Assembly (NCBI GenBank): GCA_964371585.1
Contig: CAYJMD010000004.1
Location: 1 to 64,000, forward strand
DNA: 64,000 nt
Direction: 5' to 3'
Origin: RGIG5057 sp964371585
GTDB taxonomy: Bacteria; Bacillota; Clostridia; TANB77; CAG-465
How positions within the stretch are numbered: the stretch's first letter is position 1; every line of letters begins with the position of its first letter. The notes beneath the pieces are model-generated. The model ran no database searches. It saw only the letters and a program-made list of their open reading frames with translations, and was not told where the DNA came from. The position numbers were made by a program, and so were the translations under genes. This document shows positions 54,192-63,765 of this stretch, one piece after another.

Positions 54192-55685
54192 ATGTATATA
54201 CTAAAAAATGCTTATTACTTTATTACAAGAAATATTTCAAGAAATATACTACTTGGAATCATAATTGTAATTATAGGAATTTCTTCAGTAATTGCACTTA
54301 GCATTAATAATGCAGCTACTGAAATTGTGAATAATAAAATATTAACCAGTACACCTGAAATCACTTTTGAACCTAATAGGGATAATATGAAAAGAGATTT
54401 TGAGTCAATGCTAAATGGTATGAAAGAAGGTGATAATATATCTTCTCTTACAGGTGCATTATCGCTTGAGGAGATATTAAACTATAGTGACAGCTCATAT
54501 GTGAAAGACACATATATAACATCATCACTTATGCTAAATTCTAGTCAAATAGAAACAGCAAGTAATGATACATTAATAAATAATTATAATAGAGATCAAT
54601 TTGGAGCTACAAGTATGCCTTCAGGAGGATCATCTGGTTCTAAAACTAGTGGTATCTCAATGATGAAAGGTGACTATATATTTGAAGGATACAATAGCAT
54701 TAATGCTTTAGAAAATTTTGCAAATGGCACATATACTTTAACTGAAGGTTCAATGATTGAAGATTTTGAAACTATAACAAATGAAATCTTAATTAATGAA
54801 GAACTTGCTAGTCAAAATGATTTAACTATTGGAAGTACTATTATATTTACTAACCCTTTAAATGAAGAAGAAACATTTACGTTAGCAGTAAAAGGAATAT
54901 TTACAGATAATGGTTCTGTAGAAGATGTTTCAAATATGTTTAGTAATAGTGCAAATACAATTATAACTACTCTTCCAAATATAGATAGTATAACTGCTAC
55001 ATCTAGTGAAGAGTTTAAAATAACTAGCACTTTAACTCCAGTTATATTACTAAATTCATTTGAAGATATCTCAGCTTATACATCTGAAGTAACTGAAAAA
55101 GGTCTTGACGATTCATTTGCTGTAATTAGTAATGAAGAAGAAATACTTGCTACTTTAGAACCTACAGAAAACTTAAAAAACTTTTCTAATATATTCTTAG
55201 TACTTGTACTTGTAATAGGGAGTTTAATTCTTATGGTACTTAATATGATAAATATTCGTGAAAGAAAATATGAAATAGGTGTTTTAAGAGCTATAGGGAT
55301 GAAAAAAGGATTTGTAGCAATGCAATTTGTACTTGAAACTTTCTTAGTAACAATAGTTGCAATTTCTATTGGTATAATTTTAGGATCAACTCTTAGCATG
55401 CCAGTTGCAGATGCAATGCTTGCAAGTGAAATAGCTACTCAAACAGAAGCTGCAAATGAAGTAAATCAAAACTTTGGATTTAAAGATCCTATGAGCGGTA
55501 GAAATAATAACCTTACTGCTAGTTCAAACTTAAACTATATAGATAGCATTGATGCTAGTGTTAATTTAGAAGTAATATTACAAGTATTTGGAATATCACT
55601 GCTTATAACTATTCTTGGAAGTTTAATAAGTATAATAACTATTTCAAGATATAAACCACTAACAATATTAAATAGTAGAAGTTAA
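54192..55685 (+). CDS. ABC transporter permease, FtsX/MacB type
   Basis: About 497 aa. It has one N-terminal membrane helix (LLGIIIVIIGISSVIALSIN), an extracytoplasmic domain of about 300 residues rich in Ser/Thr/Asn/Glu, and a three-helix FtsX domain at the C-terminus (LVLVLVIGSLILMVLNMINI, then ERKYEIGVLRAIGMKK, the standard coupling motif). The ATG at 54192 follows AAGGAGG; a TTG six codons earlier would place that site inside the gene. The ATPase gene follows after 16 bases. MacB-type systems act as mechanotransmitters or export peptides and lipids; the likely regulation through TTCAC repeats suggests a stress or peptide-sensing system. Confidence 0.88.
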   Translation: MYILKNAYYFITRNISRNILLGIIIVIIGISSVIALSINNAATEIVNNKILTSTPEITFEPNRDNMKRDFESMLNGMKEGDNISSLTGALSLEEILNYSDSSYVKDTYITSSLMLNSSQIETASNDTLINNYNRDQFGATSMPSGGSSGSKTSGISMMKGDYIFEGYNSINALENFANGTYTLTEGSMIEDFETITNEILINEELASQNDLTIGSTIIFTNPLNEEETFTLAVKGIFTDNGSVEDVSNMFSNSANTIITTLPNIDSITATSSEEFKITSTLTPVILLNSFEDISAYTSEVTEKGLDDSFAVISNEEEILATLEPTENLKNFSNIFLVLVLVIGSLILMVLNMINIRERKYEIGVLRAIGMKKGFVAMQFVLETFLVTIVAISIGIILGSTLSMPVADAMLASEIATQTEAANEVNQNFGFKDPMSGRNNNLTASSNLNYIDSIDASVNLEVILQVFGISLLITILGSLISIITISRYKPLTILNSRS

Positions 55686-55701
55686 TTATAAAGGAGAAAC
55701 A

Positions 55702-56373
55702 ATGAATGTATTTAAACTAGAAAATCTATCTTATATTTACAAAGGAAATGATAAACATACATTAAAAGATATAAACTATGAATTTAAAAAAGGAAATATA
55801 TACGCAATTATAGGACATTCTGGTAGTGGTAAAACAACACTCCTTTCCCTTATGTCAGGACTTGAATCGCCAAGTGAAGGTAGTATATATTATGATAATA
55901 AAGATATTAAAGAAATAGATAAAGATTACTATAGAAGTAATAATATTGGAGTTATATTCCAAAGTTTTAATCTTCTTAATGCTTTAACAGCAAAAGAGAA
56001 TATAAAACTATCTATGGACATTGCAAAATGTAAACAAGAAAATCCAGATAACTATATAGAAAAATTACTAAATAAAGTAAATATTTCTAAAGATTTAATG
56101 AATAGTAGAGTTCTTAAATTATCAGGAGGGCAACAACAACGTATAGCAATAGCTAGAGCTCTATCATATAATCCAGATGTTATACTTGCAGATGAACCTA
56201 CAGGAGCATTAGATAAAAAAAATGAACAAGAGGTTATGAAGATATTTAAAAACCTAGCAAAAAAAGAAAACAAATGTATTATAATTGTAACTCACTCAGA
56301 TGAAGTTGCAAATGAAGCAGATTATATATACAATCTAGAAAGGGGTGCTAAATCTAGTACAATATTATATTAA
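55702..56373 (+). CDS. ABC transporter ATP-binding protein, MacB/LolD type
   Basis: A 223-aa ATPase. Walker A is GHSGSGKTT (about residues 38-46), the Q-loop is in VIFQSFNLLNALTAKEN, the signature is LSGGQQQR, and Walker B is VILADEPTGALD with the H-loop in IIVTHSDEV. It pairs with the FtsX-type permease directly upstream. The MacB/LolD/FtsE group couples ATP hydrolysis to motion of the outer domain of the permease. The gene ends without an obvious terminator of its own until 56552. Confidence 0.94.
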   Translation: MNVFKLENLSYIYKGNDKHTLKDINYEFKKGNIYAIIGHSGSGKTTLLSLMSGLESPSEGSIYYDNKDIKEIDKDYYRSNNIGVIFQSFNLLNALTAKENIKLSMDIAKCKQENPDNYIEKLLNKVNISKDLMNSRVLKLSGGQQQRIAIARALSYNPDVILADEPTGALDKKNEQEVMKIFKNLAKKENKCIIIVTHSDEVANEADYIYNLERGAKSSTILY

Positions 56374-56551
56374 CCCCATTATATAATATGATGTACATAT
56401 AAATATAAAACAAACTCAAATTTTAAAATTCTTAATATTACAAGTGACTCTTCTACTATTTACCCCCAATAAATTAGTAGATAGATCAGGTAAATAAATT
56501 TAAATTAATAAATGTAGATTAAATAGAAGTAAAATAATTATTTTACAGATA

Positions 56552-56587
56552 AAAACATCCTAAGACATATTAAATCTTAGGACGTTT
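56552..56587. terminator. Bidirectional terminator
   Basis: AAAACATCCTAAGA / TCTTAGGACGTTTT with T runs on the plus strand; it lies between the convergent ABC operon and the gene at 56590. Confidence 0.8.
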
Positions 56588-56589
56588 TT

Positions 56590-57141
56590 TTATTCTCTAA
56601 TAAGTTTGAAATTATATACTCCATAACTTGCATATTTGTATTCAAGTGAAATTTCTATAATATATTCTTCATTTTCATTTAGTTTTGCTAGGTCAACTGT
56701 AATTATATTATTTGTAACTTCTGTATCTAAATATATATTAAAATCTTCTCGTATTACTGCAAAAATGTTAATTTCTCTATCAACTATAAAATCACTATCT
56801 GGCAGTGATGATAAATCAATTGTTAATTTATCGTTTGCACTTAGTACTATACTATTTTCTAATTCTGATTTCATTAAATCATAATGTTCTTCTCCAGCAA
56901 TCGATCTACTTAATACAGTATTTGGCTTGCTAGGATCTGCTGGATATTGCCACTTAAAATATGTAAGTAGTGAATTTACACTATTTAAAGTATCAGACTT
57001 AACTACTAATTCTTCTGGAAACTGCATATCCATATGATTATTGTAATCTACATATTCAGGCTTATTCATAGATATTAAAACTACACTAACTATAACAATA
57101 GTCATTAAAAACAATATCGTTATAACACTTACTCTTTTCAT
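56590..57141 (-). CDS. Hypothetical membrane-anchored protein
   Basis: About 183 aa with one N-terminal helix (VITILFLMTIVIVSVVLI) and an outer beta-rich domain. I do not recognise the family. The outer part includes MQFPEELVVKSDTLNSVNSL, a WQYPADPSKPNTVL segment and a closing EYIIEISLEYKYASYGVYNF that looks like an immunoglobulin-like strand pair. The ATG at 57141 follows GGAGGGG; an earlier in-frame ATG overlaps that site. It is a single gene next to the LCP gene on the same strand, so an envelope role is plausible but unproven. Confidence 0.7.
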   Translation of the reverse strand: MKRVSVITILFLMTIVIVSVVLISMNKPEYVDYNNHMDMQFPEELVVKSDTLNSVNSLLTYFKWQYPADPSKPNTVLSRSIAGEEHYDLMKSELENSIVLSANDKLTIDLSSLPDSDFIVDREINIFAVIREDFNIYLDTEVTNNIITVDLAKLNENEEYIIEISLEYKYASYGVYNFKLIRE

Positions 57142-57215
57142 ATTTAACCCCTCCATATAAATATTATATCAAAAAGAAAAGAAAATACAAACAAAATAAA
57201 TAAATAAATAATAAA

Positions 57216-57249
57216 AAACTACTTAGAAATTAATTTTTCTAAGTAGTTT
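57216..57249. terminator. Terminator of the LCP gene
   Basis: AAACTACTTAGAAA / TTTCTAAGTAGTTT hairpin with T runs on both sides. Confidence 0.8.
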
Positions 57250-57258
57250 AATTTTATT

Positions 57259-58749
57259 TTATTTACCTTCTTCTACTGATTTGATTAAATCTTTAGCTTC
57301 TGAAAGTGAATTTTGATCTGGTAACATTACATATAGTTTTTGTGATCCTGCAGAATAAGTTGTATTTGAAGAATCCAATCCTGTAAGTGCATAAGTTGTT
57401 ATATCAAACGTTTTAAAGTTTTCTGTTTGTCTTTTTACTGTTTGAGTTATTTCTTCAGGTGTTATGTTAGTTTGGAAACTATTTTCTAAACTTGAAAGTA
57501 TTTCAGTGTATTTAGTTATAAGGGAAGGATCACTAAGTGCTTTACTCATTATTCCTTCTATAACTTTTTGCTGATTAATATTTCTTTGAACATCTCCTTC
57601 TTCAAATGATTTTCTTTCTCTTGCAAATGCAAGTGCTTGACTTCCATTTAAATAATTTATACCTTCACTAAAATAATAATTTTCAGCTTTAAATGCAAAG
57701 TCTGAGTCTACTGTTATTCCTCCTAAAGTATCTACAATTTTAACAAGTGTTGTAAAATTAACTCTTACATAATAATTTATATCTATATCTAGTAAATCTT
57801 CTACTGATGCTACTGTTTCTTCTATTCCATATAGTCCTGAGTGTGTTAATTTATCATAAGCATTTTTAGAGTGTAACTCTAAATAATAATCTCTTGGAAC
57901 TGATGTCATATGAACTTTTGCTGTTTCTCCTGTTAAATTAACTGTTAATATTATATTGGCATCTGTTCTAGATACATTAGATATACTTCCTGAAGTATCT
58001 ATTCCACTAATATATATATTAAATACACCATTATCTATAGTTTTCGAATCATCTAAAACTACAAATGGATTTACACTATCTGTCGATGTATCATCACTGA
58101 TTACATGCTCTACCTGATGTACTATTTTAATATTATTTTTAAATTCTTCGCTAAGTTCACATATTATTTCATATTGCGAGTTACTAATTAATATACCTGC
58201 ATCTAGATCACTTAATACTTTAATATATAGTTCTTCTAGTGATGGCTTATATTTATATACAATTTCTTCTTTATCACCAAATTGCTCTATTATATCTGTA
58301 TAATCTTCTCCATTTTCAAGTAGATATATTTCATTTGTAACTATATCATCTAAACTTGATATACTTGCCTCTTTATTTACTACAAGGTAGTACACTTCTG
58401 TTTGCTCTACTTCCTGTGATATCATATTTAATGTATCTAAAGTTACATTATAATTATGATACACAAATACATATACTGTTAAGGTTAAAGCTATAAGGAC
58501 TATTTCAATTAATCTTGAAAATATACTTCTAGTTTTTAGTATCATTAAATCAACTAAAAGTGTTATGATAGCAAGCACGATTCCTGCTACTACAACATAT
58601 CTAAGTGCAAGTATATCAATTACACATAGGTATATCATAAATACTATATTTATAATAGTATACATTGAAGCAAGAATTCCTGAAAACACTTTGTTTTTAA
58701 CTGGCTTTTTTACATTACCACTGTCTATTTCATTTACTTTATCTTCCAT
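57259..58749 (-). CDS. LytR-CpsA-Psr (LCP) family glycopolymer ligase
   Basis: A 496-aa protein that by family attaches teichoic acid or capsule precursors to peptidoglycan. Three membrane helices occupy about residues 20-105, as in CpsA/Wzg-type LCPs; a non-catalytic accessory region follows. The LCP domain (about 235-430) has NIYISGIDTSG, then SRTDANIILTVNL, then HMTSVPRDYYLEL and LAFARERKSFEEGDVQRNIN, with the Arg and Asp residues that bind the pyrophosphate and metal. AAAGG precedes the ATG. It follows priA on the same strand after 36 bases. Confidence 0.9.
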   Translation of the reverse strand: MEDKVNEIDSGNVKKPVKNKVFSGILASMYTIINIVFMIYLCVIDILALRYVVVAGIVLAIITLLVDLMILKTRSIFSRLIEIVLIALTLTVYVFVYHNYNVTLDTLNMISQEVEQTEVYYLVVNKEASISSLDDIVTNEIYLLENGEDYTDIIEQFGDKEEIVYKYKPSLEELYIKVLSDLDAGILISNSQYEIICELSEEFKNNIKIVHQVEHVISDDTSTDSVNPFVVLDDSKTIDNGVFNIYISGIDTSGSISNVSRTDANIILTVNLTGETAKVHMTSVPRDYYLELHSKNAYDKLTHSGLYGIEETVASVEDLLDIDINYYVRVNFTTLVKIVDTLGGITVDSDFAFKAENYYFSEGINYLNGSQALAFARERKSFEEGDVQRNINQQKVIEGIMSKALSDPSLITKYTEILSSLENSFQTNITPEEITQTVKRQTENFKTFDITTYALTGLDSSNTTYSAGSQKLYVMLPDQNSLSEAKDLIKSVEEGK

Positions 58750-58785
58750 TATTATTTTATTCCTTTCACGGTATAATATAATTAA

Positions 58786-61053
58786 CTACATAGAAATAGG
58801 GTTTCTAGTTACAGAAATTCCTGCTGCTCTATGTTTATTTTTTTCATAATTATCTATACCTAAATGTAGTGCTTTAAGCACTGCACTATTTAAATTACAT
58901 TTTATTAATATGTTTATTTTATACTTATTATTAATCTTGTATGCAAATGGAGCTTTAGGTGAATATATTGTGTATGGTTTATCTTTAATATTATTTAAAA
59001 TATTGTATAGTTTAGTGGATTCACTTTTAACTAATGATTCTGTTTTACCTGTAATAGTTAGTACTACAAGCTGAGTAAAAGGTGGATATGATAATGCTCT
59101 TCTAAAAGCTATTTCACTTTCATAAAAAGATTCATAATCATGAGATGTAGCATAGGCTAAAGTTTCATTTGTTAAATCTTCTGTTTCTATTACTACTCTT
59201 CCTTCTTTGTCTCCTCTACCTGCTCTACCTGATACTTGAGAAATATTTGAATATGCTCTTTCTCTTCCTAAATAGTCATTCATATTAAGCATTGAATCAA
59301 CACCAAGTACTCCAACTAAAGTAACATTTTCTATATCATGTCCTTTACTTATCATTTGAGTACCTACAAGAATATCAACATTTTCATTTTTAAATTTTTC
59401 TAATATTTTAGTATGTGAATCTTTTTTCATAGTTGTATCTCTATCCATACGCAAAATACTTATGTTATTAAAATTATTTTTAAGTTCTTCTTCTATTTTT
59501 TCAGTACCAAAACTGCTTTCTCTTATATCATCACTTAAGCAAGTAGGACATTTTGTTACAGCTGTTTTAACATTGTTACAATAGTGACATAAACATAAAT
59601 TACTTTTTTTATGATATGTCATTGCTATGTCACAGTTTTCACATACAACAGTATGTGAACAATTATTACAAGTTAAATACGAAGAGTATCCTCTTTTATT
59701 AATAAATATCATTGTTTGTTCTTTATTTATCATATTAATTAATATTTCTTCTTTAAGTTTACTAGATAGTATACTATTTGGATTATTTAGTCTATCTAGT
59801 TTTTTATCTACCATTATAACTTCTGGAAGCGTAGCATTTTTAGGTCTGTTTTTTAAAGTAAATAACTTCATTTTATTTTCTTCTACTGCTTTATAGTATG
59901 AAGTTACCTCTGGTGTTGCACTTCCTAAAAGTAGCATTGCATTATTTAAGCTTGCTATATATGCAGCAACTTCTTTAGCAGAATATCTAGGTGACTGACT
60001 CATTGAATAGTAACTTGTATCATGCTCTTCATCTATAATGATAAGTCCTACATTTTCAAGTGGCGCAAAAATTGCACTTCTTGCTCCTATAACAATTTTG
60101 CTTTCTCCTGTTTTAATTTTCCTATATTCTTCTTTTCTTTTTGAAATAGTCATTTGACTATGTAGTAATGAAATTTGATTTCCAAACCTTGCTAAAAATC
60201 TTGTTAAAGTTTGATGAGTTAGTGAAATTTCTGGGACAAGTAGTATAACTGTTTTATCATCTTTTAATACTTCTTCAATAAGCTGAAGATATACTTCTGT
60301 TTTACCACTTCCTGTAACTCCAAAAAGTAATGATTTATTTACAGTTTCTTTTCCACTTTGTATATCATTATATTGCTTTACAAGCCCATCAATAACTTGT
60401 TTTTGCTCATCTGTTGCAATAAGTTTAGATGTTCTTTGTATATTTAAAGTTTCAAGCTTATCTTCTTTTATTTCCATTTCTGTTATTTCTAAATATCCAT
60501 TTGTTTCTAACCTTTTAATTATATCTCTTGATATATTTAAAATATTCATAAGATCACTGAGTGTTATATAATCATTATTATCTAACAGAAAACTAAGCAC
60601 TCTTTGCTGCTTAGCACTTTTAATAACTTCATTTTCAATATCATTATTGATATCAAATTCATCTTTAAGAAGACTTACAACTTTTTGTGTTTTAGCATTT
60701 AACTCTTTTGAATTATTTATATTGTTACTACCTGGTGGTAACATTAATTTTAAAGCATCATATACATTACAAAAATACATATATGACATCCATTTAGCAA
60801 GTTTTAATTTATTATCATCTATATAGCTATATTCATCTAAAAGTTCTTCTATATACTTTAATTTAAATTTACTTAAGCTTTCTTCTTCAAGTTTAACAAC
60901 TATACCTTCTTCAAATCTGTCTTTACCTCTTCCAAAGCTAACTTTAACTCTCATTCCGATTTTAATGTTAGCTAGCATTTCATCTTTAATTAAATAATCA
61001 TATACTCTATTTAATTTTGATGCAGAAATATTTAGTAATACTTTAGCTACCAC
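58786..61053 (-). CDS. priA: Primosomal replication restart helicase PriA
   Basis: A 755-aa 3'-5' helicase that restarts stalled forks. The N-terminal DNA-binding domain precedes Walker A GVTGSGKTEVYLQL, the DEEH box IIDEEHDTSYYS, and the zinc-binding region with eight cysteines (CNNCSHTVVCENC, CLCHYCNNV, CPTC). Motifs V and VI are VGTQMISKGHD and QVSGRAGRGDKEG. The start is GTG behind AAAGGAG. It is upstream of the LCP gene; the usual neighbours coaBC, def and fmt are not present. Confidence 0.96.
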   Translation of the reverse strand: MVAKVLLNISASKLNRVYDYLIKDEMLANIKIGMRVKVSFGRGKDRFEEGIVVKLEEESLSKFKLKYIEELLDEYSYIDDNKLKLAKWMSYMYFCNVYDALKLMLPPGSNNINNSKELNAKTQKVVSLLKDEFDINNDIENEVIKSAKQQRVLSFLLDNNDYITLSDLMNILNISRDIIKRLETNGYLEITEMEIKEDKLETLNIQRTSKLIATDEQKQVIDGLVKQYNDIQSGKETVNKSLLFGVTGSGKTEVYLQLIEEVLKDDKTVILLVPEISLTHQTLTRFLARFGNQISLLHSQMTISKRKEEYRKIKTGESKIVIGARSAIFAPLENVGLIIIDEEHDTSYYSMSQSPRYSAKEVAAYIASLNNAMLLLGSATPEVTSYYKAVEENKMKLFTLKNRPKNATLPEVIMVDKKLDRLNNPNSILSSKLKEEILINMINKEQTMIFINKRGYSSYLTCNNCSHTVVCENCDIAMTYHKKSNLCLCHYCNNVKTAVTKCPTCLSDDIRESSFGTEKIEEELKNNFNNISILRMDRDTTMKKDSHTKILEKFKNENVDILVGTQMISKGHDIENVTLVGVLGVDSMLNMNDYLGRERAYSNISQVSGRAGRGDKEGRVVIETEDLTNETLAYATSHDYESFYESEIAFRRALSYPPFTQLVVLTITGKTESLVKSESTKLYNILNNIKDKPYTIYSPKAPFAYKINNKYKINILIKCNLNSAVLKALHLGIDNYEKNKHRAAGISVTRNPISM

Positions 61054-61181
61054 TGATTATCTCCTTTCAAGTTATTATATATAAAAATATATTATAGCAT
61101 TTTACAATACTATAATATATTTTAAGATTACATATTAATATTATACAATAAAGTACTAATACTTACAATACTTAACATTGC

Positions 61182-62558
61182 TTAATCGCAATATTTAGCA
61201 ATAAGTTCAGTAACTACATTCATAAACTCTGCATTTAATTTGTTTAATTTTTCTTCTGTAGTAGCTTCAAATCTAATAGTAAGTTTAGGTGTAGTATTTG
61301 AGTATCTGACAATAAGGAAACTATCATCAAACTCACATCTTACTCCATCTATATCATTTACATTGTAGTTTTGACTAGTTGCATATTCTTTTACTTTTTC
61401 AACTATAAATGCTTTTTTATTATCTGGACAGTTTACTTTAATTACCGGTGTAGAATGATATTTAGTAAATGTTGAAACTATATCATGTATATTTGATTTA
61501 TCATGAGCAATTTCAAGCATTCTAAGTCCAGCATATATACCATCATCAAAACCATAAAATTTATCTTTAAAGAATGTATGTCCTGATATTTCTCCACCAA
61601 AAACCATACCTTGTTTTAACATTTCTCTTTTTACATATGAATTACCTGTTTTGTATACGATAGGATTTCCTCCAGCTTTTCTTATTTCATCAGATAATGT
61701 TTTAGAACAACTAACATCAAATATGATTGATTTATTTTCTAAAGTTGGAAGTATATCTCTTGCTATAATAGCCATGAAATAGTCACTTGGTATATAATTA
61801 CCTTTATGATCTATAACTGCAACTCTATCACAGTCTCCATCAAATGCTATTCCTAAATCAGCATTTAACTCAATAACTTGTTTTTTAAGTTCTTCTAAAT
61901 TCTCTTCTTCTGCTGGATCTGGATGATGATTTGGAAAATCAGGATTACTTTCACAGTATAAATAAGTAACATCAAGATTTAATCTATCAAAAACATCTTT
62001 TGCAACAACACTTGCTGTTCCGTTTCCAGAATCAACAACTACTTTTAATCTTTTAGTAAAATTAAATTTATTAATAAGCATTGCAACATATTCTTCTTTA
62101 ATATCATAGTACTCTACAGTTCCTTTTGTAGAGCTTTCATCTAAATCATTTGAAAGTACTAAATCTCTAAAGTATTCTATTTCTTCTCCACATATTTCTC
62201 CTGTTTCATCATACGCTATTTTAAATCCGTTGTACTCTTTAGGATTATGACTTGCTGTTACCATTATTTCAGAAGGCACATGTAAAATTTCACTTGCAAA
62301 ATATACCATAGGACTTGTAACAAGACCTAAGTTTATAACATCAACACCCATAGCAGTAATACCTTCAATAAGGCTTTCACTAAGTGATGGTGATGATACT
62401 CTATTATCATAACCTATTATACATTTATTTTTATTGTATTCATTTACTAATATTTTACCATAAGCTTTACCTATTAAGTATGCAAGCTCTTCTGTTAAGT
62501 CTTTATTATATATTCCTCTTATATCATATCCTCTAAAAATATCTTTATTTATTTCCAT
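61182..62558 (-). CDS. Phosphomannomutase/phosphoglucomutase
   Basis: A 458-aa alpha-D-phosphohexomutase interconverting sugar 1- and 6-phosphates for glycopolymer synthesis. The phosphoserine loop is TASHNPKEYNGFK, the metal-binding loop is AFDGDCDRV, the sugar-binding loop is GGEISGH and the phosphate-binding loop is VRYSNTTPKLTIRFEA. This set is that of bifunctional PMM/PGM enzymes (ManB/AlgC type) rather than GlmM. AAAGGAG precedes the ATG, and a promoter lies at 62600-62628. Confidence 0.93.
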   Translation of the reverse strand: MEINKDIFRGYDIRGIYNKDLTEELAYLIGKAYGKILVNEYNKNKCIIGYDNRVSSPSLSESLIEGITAMGVDVINLGLVTSPMVYFASEILHVPSEIMVTASHNPKEYNGFKIAYDETGEICGEEIEYFRDLVLSNDLDESSTKGTVEYYDIKEEYVAMLINKFNFTKRLKVVVDSGNGTASVVAKDVFDRLNLDVTYLYCESNPDFPNHHPDPAEEENLEELKKQVIELNADLGIAFDGDCDRVAVIDHKGNYIPSDYFMAIIARDILPTLENKSIIFDVSCSKTLSDEIRKAGGNPIVYKTGNSYVKREMLKQGMVFGGEISGHTFFKDKFYGFDDGIYAGLRMLEIAHDKSNIHDIVSTFTKYHSTPVIKVNCPDNKKAFIVEKVKEYATSQNYNVNDIDGVRCEFDDSFLIVRYSNTTPKLTIRFEATTEEKLNKLNAEFMNVVTELIAKYCD

Positions 62559-62599
62559 ATTAATCTCCTTTACTTTTATAAATGTTTTTTAACAGTACT

Positions 62600-62628
62600 A
62601 TTATATTACAATATGTTACAATTTGCAA
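62600..62628 (-). promoter_or_regulatory. Sigma-A-like promoter of the phosphohexomutase gene
   Basis: Minus strand TTGCAA (62623-62628), 17 bp, TATAAT (62600-62605). Confidence 0.65.
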
Positions 62629-62684
62629 ATTTTTTCACGTAATAATTATTTTTTTTAATTTTCAAATAAAAATATATAACAAAA

Positions 62685-62714
62685 AACAACCTATAAATTA
62701 CTTTATAGATTGTT
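62685..62714 (-). terminator. Terminator of the rpoZ-kinase operon
   Basis: AACAACCTATAAA / TTTATAGATTGTT hairpin, T run on the minus strand, just after the stop at 62723. Confidence 0.75.
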
Positions 62715-62722
62715 ATTTTATA

Positions 62723-63286
62723 CTATTTATTTTTAATCCATTTTTTAAATTCAGTGCAAATAATTTCTGCAACCTCTTGTGGATTTTTTGATGTAGTATC
62801 AATAACTAAATCATAGTTATCCATATCATCTTTTTTAATATTGTATAAATTAAAATATCTTTCATTTTCAAGTGTATATCTTTGATATATAGACTCTTTA
62901 GTTTGCTCAAGTGATACAAAAGTTTCAACACTACCTTTTCTTTTAATATCATTATACGCACGCTTTGCAGCTTCATCTAAATCTACTCTTAAGTATACTT
63001 TAAATGAATGTGGTACAGCAAACCATCCAAGTCTTGCATCAATGATTAAATTATCATGACTTTCAGCATAAATTTTAGAATTCTCTTCCATTTTCCAGTC
63101 CATCTCTTTATGAGTTTCGCAGTATATGTTAAACTCAGTTAAAGTCATATTCATTTCACCAGCAAGTTTTCTAAAATAATCACCTGTTCTATATATCTCA
63201 AAGTTTAGTTTTTCAGCAAGAAGTATACTAACTGTACCTTTTCCACTTGCTATATCACCTGATAAAGAAATTATATTTTTATTCAT
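62723..63286 (-). CDS. Cytidylate kinase-like family protein
   Basis: About 187 aa. The P-loop is SLSGDIASGKGTVSILLAEK, followed by YRTGDYFRKLAGEMNM and IDARLGWFAVPHSFKVYLRV, which together resemble cytidylate kinase-like P-loop proteins rather than true Cmk (a separate cmk lies at 32529). The phosphoryl acceptor is unknown. The ATG at 63286 overlaps the end of rpoZ (stop at 63279) and follows AAAGG; the open frame continues upstream inside rpoZ but has no site there. Confidence 0.85.
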   Translation of the reverse strand: MNKNIISLSGDIASGKGTVSILLAEKLNFEIYRTGDYFRKLAGEMNMTLTEFNIYCETHKEMDWKMEENSKIYAESHDNLIIDARLGWFAVPHSFKVYLRVDLDEAAKRAYNDIKRKGSVETFVSLEQTKESIYQRYTLENERYFNLYNIKKDDMDNYDLVIDTTSKNPQEVAEIICTEFKKWIKNK

Positions 63287-63665
63287 TTTCATTTTCCTTT
63301 GCTTTAGGTTTTCTACCTCTTTTTTTAGGTTTATTCTCTTCAATTATTTCTGTAGGTTCTAAAGATGTTAAAATATCATCTGTATCTAAGTCTTTTAGTA
63401 TACCTTCAACAGTTTCAGTTATTACGTCTTCTAAGTTAACTTCTTCGTCTTCTTGTTTAGATACATATTCACCATCAAGTTTTACAAGAGCTGTACCCTC
63501 ATGTATTTCTTGAGCAGCTATATCAACTGTATCCTTAATACTTAAAAAACCTTTTTCTAGTCTTCTATTTGCAATTACTCTTGCTCTTTTTGCTATAGCT
63601 AAAGTTGTTTCATATCTATTTCCAGCTTTTGCCATTAAATCGTCTACGTTTGGATTTGATAACAT
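63279..63665 (-). CDS. rpoZ: RNA polymerase omega subunit with a long C-terminal extension
   Basis: A 128-aa protein. The first 65 residues are a normal omega subunit (NPNVDDLMAKAGNRYETTLA, then KRARVIANR, then TVDIAAQEIHEGTALVK). The remaining 60 residues are unusual: an acidic stretch (EDEEVNLEDVITETVEGILK) and then KPKKRGRKPKAKENENE, which resembles an AT-hook. Omega is normally 65-95 aa. It precedes the kinase-like gene with overlap and has a TTGATT-17-TAAAAT promoter. In many Firmicutes rpoZ is next to gmk; here the kinase-like gene takes that position. Confidence 0.9.
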   Translation of the reverse strand: MLSNPNVDDLMAKAGNRYETTLAIAKRARVIANRRLEKGFLSIKDTVDIAAQEIHEGTALVKLDGEYVSKQEDEEVNLEDVITETVEGILKDLDTDDILTSLEPTEIIEENKPKKRGRKPKAKENENE

Positions 63666-63696
63666 TATATGTCTCCCTTCAAATTTTACAATATCT

Positions 63697-63725
63697 ATTT
63701 TACCATAGTTTTTGCTTTAAATCAA
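63697..63725 (-). promoter_or_regulatory. Sigma-A-like promoter of rpoZ
   Basis: Minus strand TTGATT (63720-63725), 17 bp, TAAAAT (63697-63702). The motif core (copy H) lies 16 bases upstream of the -35 box. Confidence 0.6.
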
Positions 63726-63741
63726 TATTTTATATGAAATT

Positions 63742-63752
63742 AGGTTAACTTT
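63742..63752 (+). repeat. Core of the dispersed motif, copy H
   Basis: AGGTTAACTTT, with the right part of the motif not conserved (TATGGTAT follows). It lies between addB and rpoZ. Confidence 0.5.
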
Positions 63753-63765
63753 TATGGTATATTAC

